Below, in pieces: positions 1 to 10,714 of a stretch of 64,000 nucleotides of DNA (the stretch's first letter is position 1; every line of letters begins with the position of its first letter). Under the pieces are notes generated by a model, which did no database searches, was not told the DNA's origin, and worked only from the letters and a program-made list of their open reading frames with translations. Both the position numbers and the translations under genes were made by a program. Origin of the DNA: Silene conica (lineage: Eukaryota; Streptophyta; Magnoliopsida; Caryophyllales; Caryophyllaceae); NCBI GenBank assembly GCA_029255685.2, contig CM055318.2, forward strand, positions 501,001 to 565,000, read 5' to 3'.

Positions 1-402
1 ATTATTCTGTCAATTATTGATTAATACACTTTATTTATAAATTGTTTTACTACATTTTTCAAAATATGTGTTTTTTTATTATTATTTAGCAAATTAATTT
101 AAAGCGTCTAAGTGTTCCTAATAATAAGTGGTTTATAATATATAATTATTGTTGTTTATATCTTCATTGAAGTTAATTTTCAAAGATATTGACCGATAAT
201 ACAAATGTACTAAGTTCAATTGCAGTTGTCTACGAGTAACAACAAAGAAATTATAATTGGATTATTGGCATTTACTATCGTATTCGTATTAGATACTTCT
301 AGTAGTAATTAGAGAACACGGAACATGGCAAACATTCATTCTATTCTATCACTCTAATTGGAGAATTGTACTAGTGGGGGTGGCCGGTGGGGTGGTAGTG
401 AT
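1..402. other. AT-rich intergenic DNA, no gene seen
   Basis: No coding signal, RNA gene or recognisable repeat end was seen. Stop codons are dense in all frames. Confidence 0.5.
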
Positions 403-805
403 GCGGACATGTAAAAGATAGTGAAGGCATTGTATGTTGTGACAGAGCTTAAATTCAAGGTTAGAAGAAATCGAAAAATTTTAACAGGGACGGTTAAATA
501 ATGCTACATAAAAGATAGTGAACACATTGTATGTTGTGGTAGGGCCAAAATTTGAGATTAGAGAAAAATGAAGAATTTCCGCAAGGACTGTTAAATAATG
601 TTACAAAACAGATAGTGAATGCATTGTATGTTGTGGCAAAGCCAGAATTCAAGGTTAGAGAAAAACGAAGAATTTCAGCAGGGACGGTTAAATAATGCTA
701 TAAAAAAACTCTGTGTTGTATGCTATGGCAAAGCCATATTTCAAGGTTAGAGAAAAACGAAGAATTTCAGCAGGGACGGACAAGTAATGCTATAAAAAAA
801 ACTCG
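403..805. repeat. ~97-bp tandem repeat, about four copies
   Basis: The motif 'ttgtatgttgtggcaaagcc' and the following 'aaggttagagaaaaacgaag ... cagggacggttaaataatgct' recur with starts near 432, 530, 627 and 720. Spacing is about 93-98 bp. The last copy gives a short spurious open frame (720-905). Confidence 0.75.
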
Positions 806-950
806 ATTTTTTAATTTTCTCAGAGCGGCGAATGTGTCAGTTCTTCCCATGCTCCACCATTGCTTGTTAAAAAAACTCGATTTTTTAATTTTCTCAGAGC
901 GGTGAATGTGCCCGTTCTTCCCTTACTCCAACATTGCTTGTACGTTCAGG
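802..950. repeat. 74-bp direct duplication
   Basis: The segment starting 'ctcgattttttaattttctc' at 802 is repeated at 876 with few changes, including the downstream 'cttccc..ctcca.cattgcttg'. It follows directly on the 97-bp repeat. Confidence 0.75.
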
Positions 951-1401
951 CTAGCTAATTTCATCGATCGACCTGAATTTGTCTGAACCGAAAGAGTCTT
1001 CTATTCACGATGCACGTGGACTCTGACTTGATGTTGCAACTTGACGTCAAGATCGACATGGTAACATGCCAAACAAAACAACGCTACTATTCATGAAAAT
1101 CCATTCATTTGTACGGAGGATTAGGTCGATTCGACATCGAGTGGGTCATTTCGAATATGTTATGTAGTTTAGGGTCGATAAAAGGTCGATTTAAAGGGTA
1201 TTGATCGCTGATATGTTTAGTAGGTGGTCAAATTGACCAATGGTGATGTTTTCGAGGTCGATGATTGTTCACTATAAAGGAAAATATAATTTTATACGAA
1301 GTATTACTTGAAAATTTTATACATGATTATTAAGGTAAAATGAGATAAATGAGTTTACAACTATTTACAATATAAAAAACAATTTGAAATGAGTAAAAAA
1401 T
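951..1401. other. Intergenic DNA, no gene seen
   Basis: Unique-looking AT-rich sequence with no supportable open frame, lying upstream of the copia remnant. Confidence 0.4.
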
Positions 1402-2368
1402 GTTGATGATGTATTAATCTTAGGAGATGCTTGTAAGATATTCAACTGTTGAAGCAACAGTTACATTAGAAGTTCACTATCAAAGATCCAGGTCCAATCA
1501 AATATTTTCTTAGTATTGAAGTTGTTAGAAATGCTAGTGGTATAATTACGAATCAAAGGAAGTATGTTCTAGACATTTTGGAGGATGCTGGCTTCACAAA
1601 CAGCAGCATTGCTAAGTTTCCTATGCAAAAGGGTCTCAAGTTAGTTATTGATACATGAGAATTATTGCCAGATCCTGAAATCTATAGAAGATTGATTGGT
1701 AGGTTATACTTACAAATGACAAGGTCTGACATCTCTTATAGTGTTCAACACTTAGTTAGTTTGTTAGTCAACCAAGAGAGCCACATTATTCAGCAGCACT
1801 CCATATTTTGAAGTATTTAAAGGGCACTATTGATGCTTGCTTATTCTACTCTGATAAGCATCCATGTTCCTTAATAGCCTATACTGATGTAGACTACGGC
1901 TCGAATACATTCAGCTGCAGATCACTTAGTGGTTTCTGTATTTTTTTGGGACATTCTTTAGTCTCTTGGAAAACAAAGAAGCGGCATACAGTTAGCAAAA
2001 CCACTGCTGAAGCTGAATACAAAGCTATGTCTTACATAACCAGTGAATTGGTTTGGTTAGTCAATATTCTAACAGATTTGCAAGTTCATGTTCAGCTTCC
2101 AGTTTCCCTCTTTTTTGATAACACGGCTGCTGAACATATATCTAAAAACCCCGTGTTTCATGAGCGCATGTAACATCTAAATATAGTCTGTCATTTTGTT
2201 CGTGACAAGCAACATGAAGGATTTCTTCAAACATAAGACATGTCAAGAGTGTTAATCAGTTAGCTGATATAACGACCAAACCTTTAGATGCTTATGAGCA
2301 TTTTCAATTTTCTGTCAAACTTGGACTTCAATTTACAAATGCATGCAAGTCCAGCTTGAAAGGGGATA
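1402..2368 (+). pseudogene. Ty1/copia pol remnant (reverse transcriptase end + RNase H)
   Basis: Reading from 1402 gives the second half of a copia reverse transcriptase: V-D-D-V-L-I-L-G (the YVDD catalytic box with Tyr lost), then the I-x-Y-F-L and RRLIGRL-type motifs. RNase H follows (1808-2173) with the YTDxDYG and SWKTKK...AEAEYKA signatures and the D-N-x-A-A motif. Several in-frame stops (for example TGA near 1658) and frame changes break it, and gag, protease and integrase are absent. The frame runs through the usual C-terminal C-K-x-S-x-x-x-G-D tail into a polypurine tract (about 2358-2366). It is a dead 5'-truncated copy; its 3' LTR abuts CRP1. Confidence 0.9.
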
Positions 2369-2530
2369 TGAACATATACTAACTAATCTTCCTAATCTAG
2401 TTAACTCAACAAACTAGTTAGAATAAGAAAGTTAGTTAGGATTAGAAAGTTAGTTACAAACACACTACTATATAAGGTAGAAGTTTTATGTAATAGTTAC
2501 AAACACACTACTAATCTACTATTTCTTGTT
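2369..2530 (+). mobile_element. Copia 3' LTR remnant serving as CRP1 upstream region
   Basis: The LTR starts just after the polypurine tract 'gaaagggga' with TG (2369). It holds short direct repeats (the 'agttagaataagaaagttag' region; 'agttacaaacacactacta' near 2451 and 2494) and a TATA box. No clear LTR 3' end with a target-site duplication was found before the CRP1 start codon at 2544. The LTR therefore appears to run into, or to have been fused to, the gene's 5' leader. Confidence 0.6.
2469..2475 (+). promoter_or_regulatory. TATA box of CRP1 (within LTR)
   Basis: TATATAA lies 75 bp upstream of the CRP1 ATG (2544), a normal plant TATA-to-ATG distance, and inside LTR-derived sequence. Confidence 0.6.
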
Positions 2531-2543
2531 ATCAACCATAAAA

Positions 2544-2996
2544 ATGAAGGGAGCCGCAGTCAAACTCTCCTCAATTCTCTTCATCTTGGCTATTGCCTCA
2601 AGTTAGTCTCATTTTCTAACATCGACTTAATTTAAATTCTCGTTTAGAACGAGAATGCATGTTTTAACTTTAAAACAAACCAAATATGGCAGTATCTGAA
2701 TCTCTTTTAATGTTAAAACATATATATTAAATCTCTCTTATGTATATTGTAAATAATATACAGAAACGTTTTTTTTTTATCTATTAGCGATTTTTATATT
2801 GTAACCGACATATTATATGTATGTAGGTGTAACAATGCCACAAGTGAGTGCATTCCCATGCAAAAATGTACATGACTGCGTGCCGCATTGCGTCGGACCA
2901 AGACTTCAAATGCACTGTTCCAACGGAGAATGTTATTGTCCGATCGTCAATGATGCCCGATCGGACGTCATTTCATCCGCTTCTAAAACGGATTGA
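2544..2996 (+). CDS. CRP1: secreted six-cysteine defensin-like peptide
   Basis: Two exons, 2544-2601 and 2827-2996, joined across a GT-AG intron (phase 1), give 75 residues. Exon 1 encodes a classic signal peptide (charged start MKGAAVK, then a Leu/Ile/Ala-rich core); the intron splits the Ser codon near its end, as in plant defensin genes. The mature part has six Cys at residues 31, 37, 41, 50, 55 and 57: C-x5-C-x3-C-x8-C-x4-C-x-C, the spacing of defensin-like/NCR-type peptides. A Ser/Asp-rich 18-residue tail follows. Exon 1 length (58 nt) and phase match CRP2, CRP3 and CRP4 here. It is predicted to be secreted; antimicrobial or signalling roles are possible but not shown. The promoter appears LTR-derived. 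Confidence 0.85.
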
Positions 2997-3204
2997 TTCT
3001 AAGTTTTAAGTAGATGAATTATATTTTGGGTTGTATTGAAATACAAATTCTCATTTCCGACAGATTGGCATTGAAAATGTTACTGAATTAATTTGAATAA
3101 TATAAAAGCCTTATGAAATTCATATTGCAAAATATGAGACATTTTAAAGTTTGCTTTTTTTTTTTTATTAAATGATTTTGAATGTAATCAACAAAAAATT
3201 ACTC
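2997..3204. other. CRP1 3' flank
   Basis: AT-rich 3' untranslated/flanking sequence. The 'tactcccttcgtcccagtca' at about 3201 looks like one end of a Stowaway-type MITE, interrupted by the next repeat. Confidence 0.4.
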
Positions 3205-3221
3205 CCTTCGTCCCAGTCAGC

Positions 3222-3535
3222 TAGGGCTGAGCAAAAGCGGTATGCCGCATTGGTTTTGCTTTAAAAACCGGTATCCGGTTTTTAAAAATTTTCATTTCAT
3301 GATATCGGTATCGGACCGGATTTATTCGGTATACCGGTTTTTTTCGAAAATGGAAACCGAATCCGTAAATCCGGTTTAACCGCACAGTTTTGAAACCGGT
3401 TGCACAAGCAATGTTTTCCTTGTAGAAGCTCTTGTAATAAATTACAATAGAATTTGGGAAAATGATTTCCTGGAAAAAAAAATAAAAAACCAAAAGCAAC
3501 ACTTTGTGTTTGTGTTGGTATAAAAATATACAAAA
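3222..3535. repeat. hAT-like non-autonomous repeat (ggtataccggttt-rich)
   Basis: It starts 'tagggctgagcaaaagcgg', resembling the TAGGG(C/G)TG...CAAA ends of plant hAT MITEs. It is packed with 'accggtatccggttt' and 'ggtataccggtttt' self-complementary motifs. Open frames on the minus strand here are by-products. No clean opposite terminus was found. Confidence 0.4.
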
Positions 3536-4329
3536 AAAAGCTTTTGTAATAAATTACTATGAAGACCGCTGGTCTAACACTTGTGAGACAGTTTAAAATT
3601 CGGTTGGCAGATCCGGGTTGGATACCACATTTTGTTGCGGGACTACTGCCAGCCTAAAAAGTGGCATGCCCGTTATTGTTGAACATCGATCATTATAAAT
3701 AATTGTGATTGAGTATTAGTATTAATTAGCTATGGGCGGTGTTAAATTGATTAATTAAGGTCCCTATTATATTATTGATAATTAACATTTACAGAATAGT
3801 GAGTAGTGACCATAATATACGAATATTTTGCAACTCAATTTCTTTTATGTTGAAAATATGTTAAAACACACATTCAAATTAAGTTTTAAAACAACGTATT
3901 GAGTACCTAAAAATGTAAATATCACTATAAAACGTAATTTGTTATTATTTATTGTAATTTATGATAATTATGTAATTTTTTATTGTACGATTGATTATTA
4001 ATCATAAATCGTTATTATAATTCGGTAAAAATCAATATCGACATTATATTTAAATATATAATATATAATATATAACATATAATATAATATATAACATATA
4101 AATTGACGTTATAAATGTAATCTTTAACATAAAATTTATTGTTTACAAAAAAAAATCAGATTTAAAGCGTAATATTTATACCACAAAACTAAATGTAGGC
4201 GGTTAATTGAAAATTGATCGATTCAATAAAGTTTAGGTCCCACTATAAATGACTTTAAAAAATAATTAAATCGTTGATTAATGACGTGGCTTCACCATAA
4301 ATCATTAAATGTTTCTGTATTAATATAGA
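3536..4329 (-). mobile_element. Probable Helitron 5' end (minus) and AT-rich flank
   Basis: On the minus strand a Helitron-type 5' terminus TCTATATTAATAC begins at 4329, followed by 'gccacgtcat', the same arrangement as at 9377 and 39574. No matching 3' hairpin/CTRR end was found to the left, so the element is truncated or diverged. No gene seen. Confidence 0.4.
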
Positions 4330-4436
4330 TAAGATTGAACGAAAAAAAATTGGAGTCGATCGACTTATTCTTTTAATTAATAGGAGATTGTAAGGAAAAA
4401 AATAGCTTGCCTCTATATAATCGAGCGACTAACACA

Positions 4437-4630
4437 AATTCTCATTGAAAACGAATACCATCCGTCACAAGCTGAAGACGGATAGTGTCCATCTCACATT
4501 ATGCAAATGACACAATTCATAATGTAATCCATTTTGCCCCACTTACCCTCCCGCTTATTTTTTAATAAGAGAAGTGTATCCGTCTTCAACTTGTAACGGA
4601 TAGTATCCATCATAAGCAAAAGTCTTTGAT
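4437..4630. mobile_element. MITE with 'gacggatagtgtcc' ends
   Basis: The left part reads 'gaaaacgaataccatccgtc...agctgaagacggatag' and the right part 'tccgtcttcaacttgtaacggatag', forming inverted ends. Related copies lie near 9893-10050, 34970-35130, 35600-35790 and 49750-49885. Confidence 0.55.
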
Positions 4631-4914
4631 CGAATAATCATGGTAGCGTTTAGCCCAAGCTGCTGTTTTGAAGGGTTTGGGCCCAAAAAAGCCCATGGAC
4701 TGGACTCAAAAAGCCCAAAGGATTTTTGGGCTACGCGTTTGACCTAGCCCGGCCTTTTTCATTAATAAATGGTTTTTATCTGAGAGAATTTGTTAAAGTA
4801 GCTAAACCATATGAGATTGATTACACAATTAGATTAACTAGTATTAGGTAGAAAAAAGCATATGTTATTTTAAGGTTATGAATATATGAGATTGATATTA
4901 CACATTTCGACTAA

Positions 4915-4955
4915 CTAGTTTTACACCCGTGTACAACATGCACGGGTCGATTTTA
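4915..4955 (-). mobile_element. Helitron 3' terminus (minus)
   Basis: Read on the minus strand: a 'cccgtgcatgttgtacacggg' type hairpin, then 'tgtaaaaCTAG' followed by T. This is the hairpin + CTRR|T terminus of plant Helitrons. Its 5' end was not located. Confidence 0.5.
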
Positions 4956-5280
4956 AATTTAAAAGGATCATTATATAACAATTTTTTTTATGAGAACAAT
5001 GTTTTTCGTTAAAAGAAATATTCACGTAAAAAAACTCATTTTATATTATTATTCGATTTTGATTCTTCAATAGTTTTTCTTGTTTATAAATGTAGTGTAT
5101 TAAAACATGTAAAATTACAGAATTACATAATTTTACATGTTTCAATTCAATGTGTTTGTAATATTTTAGCAAATTATTACTTTCATGTTTGGTTTAATTG
5201 TATGTATTTTGATTTGTTGATATTAAAAAAGCAGGAAAAATTTGTTAATTAATCAAAGCAGGCCAGAGAGTAATTAAATT

Positions 5281-5460
5281 AGCAAGTATAACCAAGTGGT
5301 GTTAGTCCAGTGGTAATTGATTTAAACCTTAAAGCTTGTAGAAATGCAGGAGTTGAGAGGTCTCGGGTTCGATTACCAGTTGGAGCGATGACCACTTGGC
5401 CACTGTAGTCCCGAAAAGGGTAGCTTACATGGTCCATGTGGCGGTGAAATAAGCAAGTAT
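5281..5460 (+). mobile_element. tRNA-derived SINE with target-site duplication
   Basis: The SINE body is 5290-5451. It has a pol III A-box-like 'gttagtccagtggtaa' and B-box-like 'ctcgggttcgattacc', then the family body 'gcttacatggtccatgtggc'. A 9-bp direct repeat AGCAAGTAT flanks it (5281-5289 and 5452-5460). The same family occurs at 32461-32585, 52186-52370 and 55416-55578. Confidence 0.85.
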
Positions 5461-6075
5461 GATGTACGTGAAAAGCCCTTTTTAAATAAAAGTTCTTTTG
5501 AAGTCCTAAAAATCATTACTCAAAATGCAGTAAATGATTTAGTATGTGTTTGGCCCTGCTTTTCAACTGTTTTTTCAACCAAAGAAATAGAAGCTGGGTC
5601 AAACACTACTTTTTAAAAAACTAAAAACTAATTTTATTAAACAAAAATTCTAAAACTGATCCCTAGAAACACCTAGAAACAGAAGTAGCAATTTGTTACT
5701 TCTGTTTCTCTTTTCACGTTGCTCTTAAGTTATTTGAGCGTCAAAACCCAAAAAAATACCGCCAAAATCCAAAAAAATACCGCCAAATACCAACTTTCAG
5801 ATTTTGTTTACCTCTTATAAAATAAAATTGTCTGGTGTGAGGGTGAGTCTTACTAGATGTCGGAATTCTCGCAAGTTAATCCCGCAAAATAAAAAAATTT
5901 GATAGAAACTAGTTAGGCCAAACACGATAAAACTGATAAAAATAGTTTTTAAAAAAATTTGGCCAAAGAGGAACAATTTTTTCAAGAACTAGTTTTATAA
6001 AAACTCCTTTGCAGAAGTAGAAATTCTTTTTCATAAACAAGGCCAAACATGCACTTAGTTTTTTTTAGTAGTAAA
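5461..6075. other. Intergenic DNA, no gene seen
   Basis: AT-rich sequence. It contains a loose inverted pair ('tttggccctgcttttcaact' near 5550; 'aaggccaaacatgcac' near 6040) suggesting a ~500-bp degenerate TIR element. No coding potential. Confidence 0.4.
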
Positions 6076-6577
6076 CTAGTTTAGAACCCGTGCAAAGTTG
6101 CACGGCCATGTATAGATGTAGTTATACAATTTTCATAAATTTAAATTAGCATTGTAATAATAAGAGTATATAACATTTTATGTAAATGATCTACATTAGA
6201 TTACTGTGTTAATCGTATATTGATTCAATAATGCCGCAGTCGATTGACCATAAGAATTTATATATAACAATTATTTATTTACTTTTTTAAGTTTTTAGTT
6301 GTATTTTCGCCAAATATATACTTATAATTGAGATGGAGGAGTAACAGAAATTGATGGACCACTGGAATGCTAACCCATAAGCAGTTTCACTAACGAATTT
6401 ATCGCCTCATAAAAAGTGGCAAGTATATACACTACAAAGAAAACACGGAAAAGCCAGGAAACTTCGTCACAAAAAAGGGAATGTTGACGGTTAATGTGAC
6501 AAAAGTCTTAATTAACGATAGCGTGATGCGTGTCAAGTTTAATGAATAACGGTTCTTCCTTTATACTTATATATAGA
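6076..6577 (-). mobile_element. Candidate short Helitron (minus)
   Basis: The minus-strand 3' end has a 'ccgtgcaactttgcacgggt' hairpin, then 'tctaaaCTAG' and T. A possible 5' end TCTATATATAAG lies at 6577, but the base before it is T rather than the usual A, so that boundary is weak. Confidence 0.4.
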
Positions 6578-6817
6578 ACATATTGATAGATAAATTTTCT
6601 TTCAAATATATATATAGGATTATGAATTGAAATAGAAGAATGTCATCTCTTTCCATCTTTTATTTCTAATAGGACACATAAACAGTATAAAATTCTAAAT
6701 ATGACAAAAAATGATGGATATGATTTGATATCTTACCAATTATATATTTGAATGTTTTTATAATGATTGTAATCCATAATAAATCAAAATTGCCAATTAA
6801 ACCTCTCCAATAGAGTG

Positions 6818-6824
6818 TATAAAT
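6818..6824 (+). promoter_or_regulatory. TATA box of CRP2
   Basis: TATAAAT lies 103 bp upstream of the CRP2 ATG. The flank is not related to the LTR-derived CRP1 promoter. Confidence 0.6.
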
Positions 6825-6920
6825 TGTGCGCATAGAAGCCTTAGCTTATTGTATATCAAGCACAAAAAATAAACCCATTTCAGAAATTTAATCAATCATA
6901 TTTTTTTTTGTAAAACAAAG

Positions 6921-7873
6921 ATGAAGAGAACCTCAATCAAAATCGCTTCAATTCTAATCATTTTGGTTATTGCATCAAGTTAGTTACTAGTTCTTCGTCT
7001 ATTTATCTTTAGTTTTTGTCTTATAATAAACTAATCTACGTATATACATTTTCATGAATGCAACATAATATATTATAGGGTACGATTTTTCTGATAAAAA
7101 ACCGTCGATCTACATAAACATTAGTGTTTAAATTATGTCGCTGGGTTAAATGTCACAAATACGATTATACATTTAGATGTATATTTGCATCGTACATCTA
7201 ATACAAATCTATTTGAGCTTATATGTAATTTTTTTTTCGAGCTTTTAACAAGTTTTTCTTGCACTATAATTTTTTAATGTTCAAATTAAAATTTTTAGGT
7301 TTTATATGAATTATTTCTAAGCTTCAATATAATATTTTGATTTACAATTCTTTTATAAAAACGTTCAAATTCTTTTCAATAAAGCTCGTAAAATATATGC
7401 ATAAGTCAATTTCTTTGTTATAAAGCTCGAAATGTATACTTTTGGTTGTATAATTCTCTAATTGATTAATGACTTTATTAAAAAACAATATTGAAATTAT
7501 TTTTCTGAGAAGAGTCCGGTGTCTCCTAAACGAACTGACCAAAGTAGATAAACGCTAACATGTAGCCCAAATGAAGAATGCGAAACCTTGTTAAAACAAG
7601 CGCTAACAAACGTGATTGCGCACGCACGCAGGCGTGACAACGAGCATAGCAGAAGTAAAGCGAGGACAATGCAAAGTAGATAGCGATTGCCCAAAGTATT
7701 GTGAAGGATGGTCGATTACAAAATGTGTAAAAGGCGAGTGTTATTGTTCGCTCCCTCCACCTGCTGCTCAGAAAGTTAATTCTCCGAAGTTCCATGCATG
7801 TCGCACTAATGCCGATTGCCCCGAATTGTGCGCCCCGTGCATGGTGGACTCAGGATATTGCATCAATTGTTGA
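6921..7873 (+). CDS. CRP2: secreted two-module cysteine-rich peptide (12 Cys)
   Basis: Exons 6921-6978 (58 nt, signal peptide beginning MKRTSIK) and 7632-7873 join in phase 1 to give 99 residues. Module 1 has Cys at 33, 39, 43, 51, 56 and 58 (C-x5-C-x3-C-x7-C-x4-C-x-C, defensin-like spacing as in CRP1). A Pro/Ala linker (about 60-74) leads to module 2, with Cys at 76, 82, 86, 89, 96 and 99 (C-x5-C-x3-C-x2-C-x6-C-x2-C), ending on the last Cys before the stop. Module 2 also occurs in CRP3 and CRP4 and does not match a family I can name. The 653-bp intron holds a dispersed repeat. Start choice rests on the shared exon-1 length and signal peptide; a downstream non-ATG open frame covering exon 2 alone lacks a secretion signal. 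Confidence 0.87.
7150..7470 (+). repeat. Dispersed ~300-bp repeat in CRP2 intron
   Basis: The segment from 'acgattatacatttagatgt' to 'aaagctcgtaaaatatatgc' recurs at 53070-53330 (same orientation) and inverted at about 28960-29345 (intron 4 of the hydrolase gene). No TIR or LTR is evident; class unknown. Confidence 0.65.
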
Positions 7874-8170
7874 TCGATGTTCTCGATCAACAGTTTAACA
7901 TGAAATTTACGATATGATTGAATAAAGTAAAATTATCATTTATGTATCGATTTCGACTAAAACAAATTATGATTAAATAAAGTAAAATTATTTCTTATGT
8001 TTCGGTATTATTTTAAATTAGTGTTAAACCCGTGCAAAATTGTACGGGTATATTTTTTAAAAAAATATGGTGGATAATTAATATTACCGAATAGTGTCAA
8101 TAATATGTGAATATTGTGCATTCAATTTCTATTATATTGATAATACGTTAAAATGCACATGATAATAATA

Positions 8171-8801
8171 GGGTGTTGCTCATTCATACACATGTTTTAC
8201 TCAATTATAAACGCAAATGACTTTAATACCCTTCTATTTTTATAATTTTATTTTAATACCCTTTCAGTCTCTCTCCCCAATTCACTCCCTCTAACTGATG
8301 TGAAGGCTGTACTTCTTACGATAGACCAGGGAACCAATCGTTTCACGAGATTTCTGGTTCGTGCCTGGTGGGGAAATCAGGTTGAAAAATTGATTACGGA
8401 AATGGATGATCTTTATAATTTGGGTGTCTTCGAGGAAGTGTTGTCTACGGTCAGGGAAACAGCAGAATTACCATCGACCCCATTGGTGGGCACGGCTGCA
8501 AGTGAGAACATCGGAAAAATTACAGAATGGTTGGAAAATGGAGTCACCAAAAATTATAGAATTAGGTTAAAACTGAAAACGATTTAAAGAAACCCTAATC
8601 TAATTAGTCTAAATCAATTTTTTAATTTCATATAATATAATTGATAAAGGTAGAGATTATAATTATTACCTGATCGATACGAGAGCTAGCATCCATAGTT
8701 GTGTGGTTTAGGGTTTTTCTCAGGCAGAGGGCATATGATGGAAAAGTAATGAAAAAAAAGGGTATGAATGAGTAAAACTCGTATATGAATGAGCAATTAC
8801 G
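8171..8801. mobile_element. Mutator-like TIR element A nested in the Helitron
   Basis: Terminal inverted repeats start GGGTGTTGCTCATTCATAC on the left and (reverse complement) TAATTGCTCATTCATATACG on the right, about 40 bp long. A candidate 8-bp target duplication TAATAATA lies at 8163-8170 and 8802-8809, in low-complexity sequence. A second member lies inverted at 42751-43552; both share an internal block around 'ctagctctcgtatcgatcag'. Confidence 0.75.
8255..8587 (+). pseudogene. Open reading frame carried by TIR element A (possible captured gene fragment)
   Basis: The frame ending at the TAA 8585-8587 is open back to beyond 8270 with no ATG near its head; GTG 8300 is the first conventional alternative. 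Composition is protein-like rather than low complexity (an amphipathic stretch with W-W-G-N, M-D-D-L and W-L-E-N). I do not recognise the family. It is less AT-rich than its surroundings and absent from element B (42751-43552), so it may be a captured exon, as in Pack-MULEs. It lacks a start and flanking exons, so it is unlikely to be a functional gene alone. Confidence 0.4.
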
Positions 8802-9404
8802 TAATAATAATAATAATGGTATTTATATATACATCCTTTTATTTCAAGGTTTATTTTGTACCGTTATATTTATGATTTGATTTCACAAAATATATAAATT
8901 TGTATACTATTATTGGTTTTTATATTAATATTATGTTATTTTTATTGTTTTTTAATTTTGGTATTGTCGCTTTTTTTTCCGATTGCAAAAATGCACGGGT
9001 ATATTTAACCGGTATACTTTTAAGAACATAATATATCGATATATTTTGTATTGTAATTATTTATTGGAATTTTTTAACTTTACTCAATTTTGTTTTTAAA
9101 TTTAGTATTGTCGCTTTTTTCGATTGCAAAAATGCACCGGTATATTTAACGGGTATACTCTTGCCAGAAATTAAAATTTCTTGTTTACGAATTTATATAA
9201 AAAATGTTACGTAATATTTCTTAAACTACGATATCATGTATATATTTAGAATTTCAGGCGGTTATTTCCTAGGAAATTCATAAAAAAAATTGCGGGACTT
9301 ACCTAGAGAATTAAAAAAAATTGCATTGATGACGTGGCGCGTCGAGGGCTTGTGAAATGATTCAGTAATTATATAGATAAGATAAGATTGCAATTAGTTG
9401 TATG

Positions 9405-9642
9405 GAATTGTGGTTCCAACCTTCCTGTACAATTTTGATAAATGATCATCTACAATTTCGGTATTTTACCCGTAGAAAGGCTAATGGGTGCGCTGACTGG
9501 TTAGCTAATCATGAAGTAACACAAATGTAAAAATTGATGCGGTTTGATCTTTCGAATGTACCGAGCGAGTTGCGTAAGTTAGCACAAAAAGACATCAATG
9601 GGATTGTCTGGCCTCGCTTGGTCCCGGACTATAGTCGTTAGC
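9405..9642 (+). pseudogene. Non-LTR retrotransposon RNase H (RVT_3-type) fragment
   Basis: One frame reads R-R-K-A-N-G-C-A-D-W-L-A-N, the hallmark C-terminal motif of plant RNase H-like (LINE-derived) domains (usual form REANxxADxLAN). After one in-frame stop it continues as L-R-F-D...L-P-P-x-L-like tail residues to a stop at about 9641. Upstream domains are absent. Dead scrap. Confidence 0.7.
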
Positions 9643-9892
9643 AAAGAAAGCGAAGCTTTAATCAATTCAACCACAGAGTTACTGTAGGGTGAAAGAGGAA
9701 GTATAAAGTATGTGGAGGAGATGCAACTGAGTAAATACAGATTTCCAGTATTGAAGCTTTAATCGAAATATTTACTCCATTGCTCAATAACTCAACTACT
9801 CTATATCACGTGATGTACGTCTGACTTGCCAATAAATCTTGTCCAGGACCATAGTATTTCGTAAATCAAAGTGTCTTGTCGAAAACGGATAT

Positions 9893-10050
9893 TATTCGTC
9901 AGAAGTTGTAATAATGTACTCCGTAACTAAGAAGACAAAGGGAGAGAAATGGGGCGTTTTTATGGGTCATGTTACTTGCATTTTTTGAAGGAGACTCTAT
10001 CCGTTTTCGGCTTATGATGAAAAGTTTCCTATTTCAATGAACATTTGTGT
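9893..10050. mobile_element. MITE, same family as 4437-4630
   Basis: Left 'cgaaaacggatattattcgtc', right 'ctatccgttttcggcttatg', forming imperfect inverted ends. Confidence 0.5.
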
Positions 10051-10177
10051 TTCGTAAAAATGAGAAAATGAAGCTCGGGGTAAAAACCAATTTTTTGAAA
10101 TAATTATAAGGATGTAATGTTTAAAAAAAAAGATAAGGTGATTAACAATTTTCTTAAAGTATTATTTTTAGATAATT

Positions 10178-10477
10178 TTTTTCCTTCTATTCCCAGTAAC
10201 TGTCCCATTTTGGGTTGGGTACGGAAATTAAGGAATTCATTTGTTTAATGTAAAGTGATGTGTGTGGTGGGAAGATTGGAGAGAGGGAATGTATTATTGA
10301 TTATTATTGTGGGTAGAGGTGATTAAAATAAGTAATGTTGTGGGGTTAAGGTGGGGTATTGTTGTGAATTAAAGTGATTAAAATAAGGGTAAACATTTAC
10401 CAAAAATAGACAATGGGACATTTAAGTGAATAGACGAAAATGGACAATGGGACAGTTATTGAGAATAGGAGGGAGTA
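10178..10477. mobile_element. Stowaway/mariner-type MITE
   Basis: The left end 'ccttctattcccagtaactg' pairs with the right end 'cagttattgagaataggagg' (reverse complement 'cctcctattctcaataactg'), the 'CTCCCTCC' terminus common in plant Stowaway MITEs. About 300 bp. Confidence 0.6.
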
Positions 10478-10714
10478 ACATTTTCTCATTAAAATATTCA
10501 TATTTACCGGCTAATAATATGGTGATGTTTTACCCGTTTTCAGCTTTAATGAGGAGTGTTTGTCGTCAATGAGAATCTGTGTTCAACAAGAGAACCACGT
10601 CTCCATGAAAACGGATTTATGATACACCATTTATAAAATAAAATGGTCTTACGTAGTGAGATAGGTCTATTTACGTAAAAATAAAATAAAACATTATGAG
10701 TAACTAATTGTAAT

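Larger units (their letters stand above)
8018..9377 (-). mobile_element. Helitron (minus), 1.36 kb, non-autonomous
   Basis: Minus-strand 5' end TCTATATAATTACTG at 9377, preceded by A. The 3' end has a 'cccgtacaattttgcacggg' type hairpin, then 'tttaacaCTAA' at 8018 followed by T. These are the A|TC...CTRR|T boundaries of plant Helitrons. No Rep/helicase is encoded. A TIR element (8171-8801) is nested inside. Its 3' end lies 145 bp beyond the CRP2 stop. Confidence 0.75.

Noticed and set aside
403-805. CRISPR-like spaced repeats
   Set aside because: The ~97-bp units are contiguous tandem copies with no unique spacers, in a plant genome.
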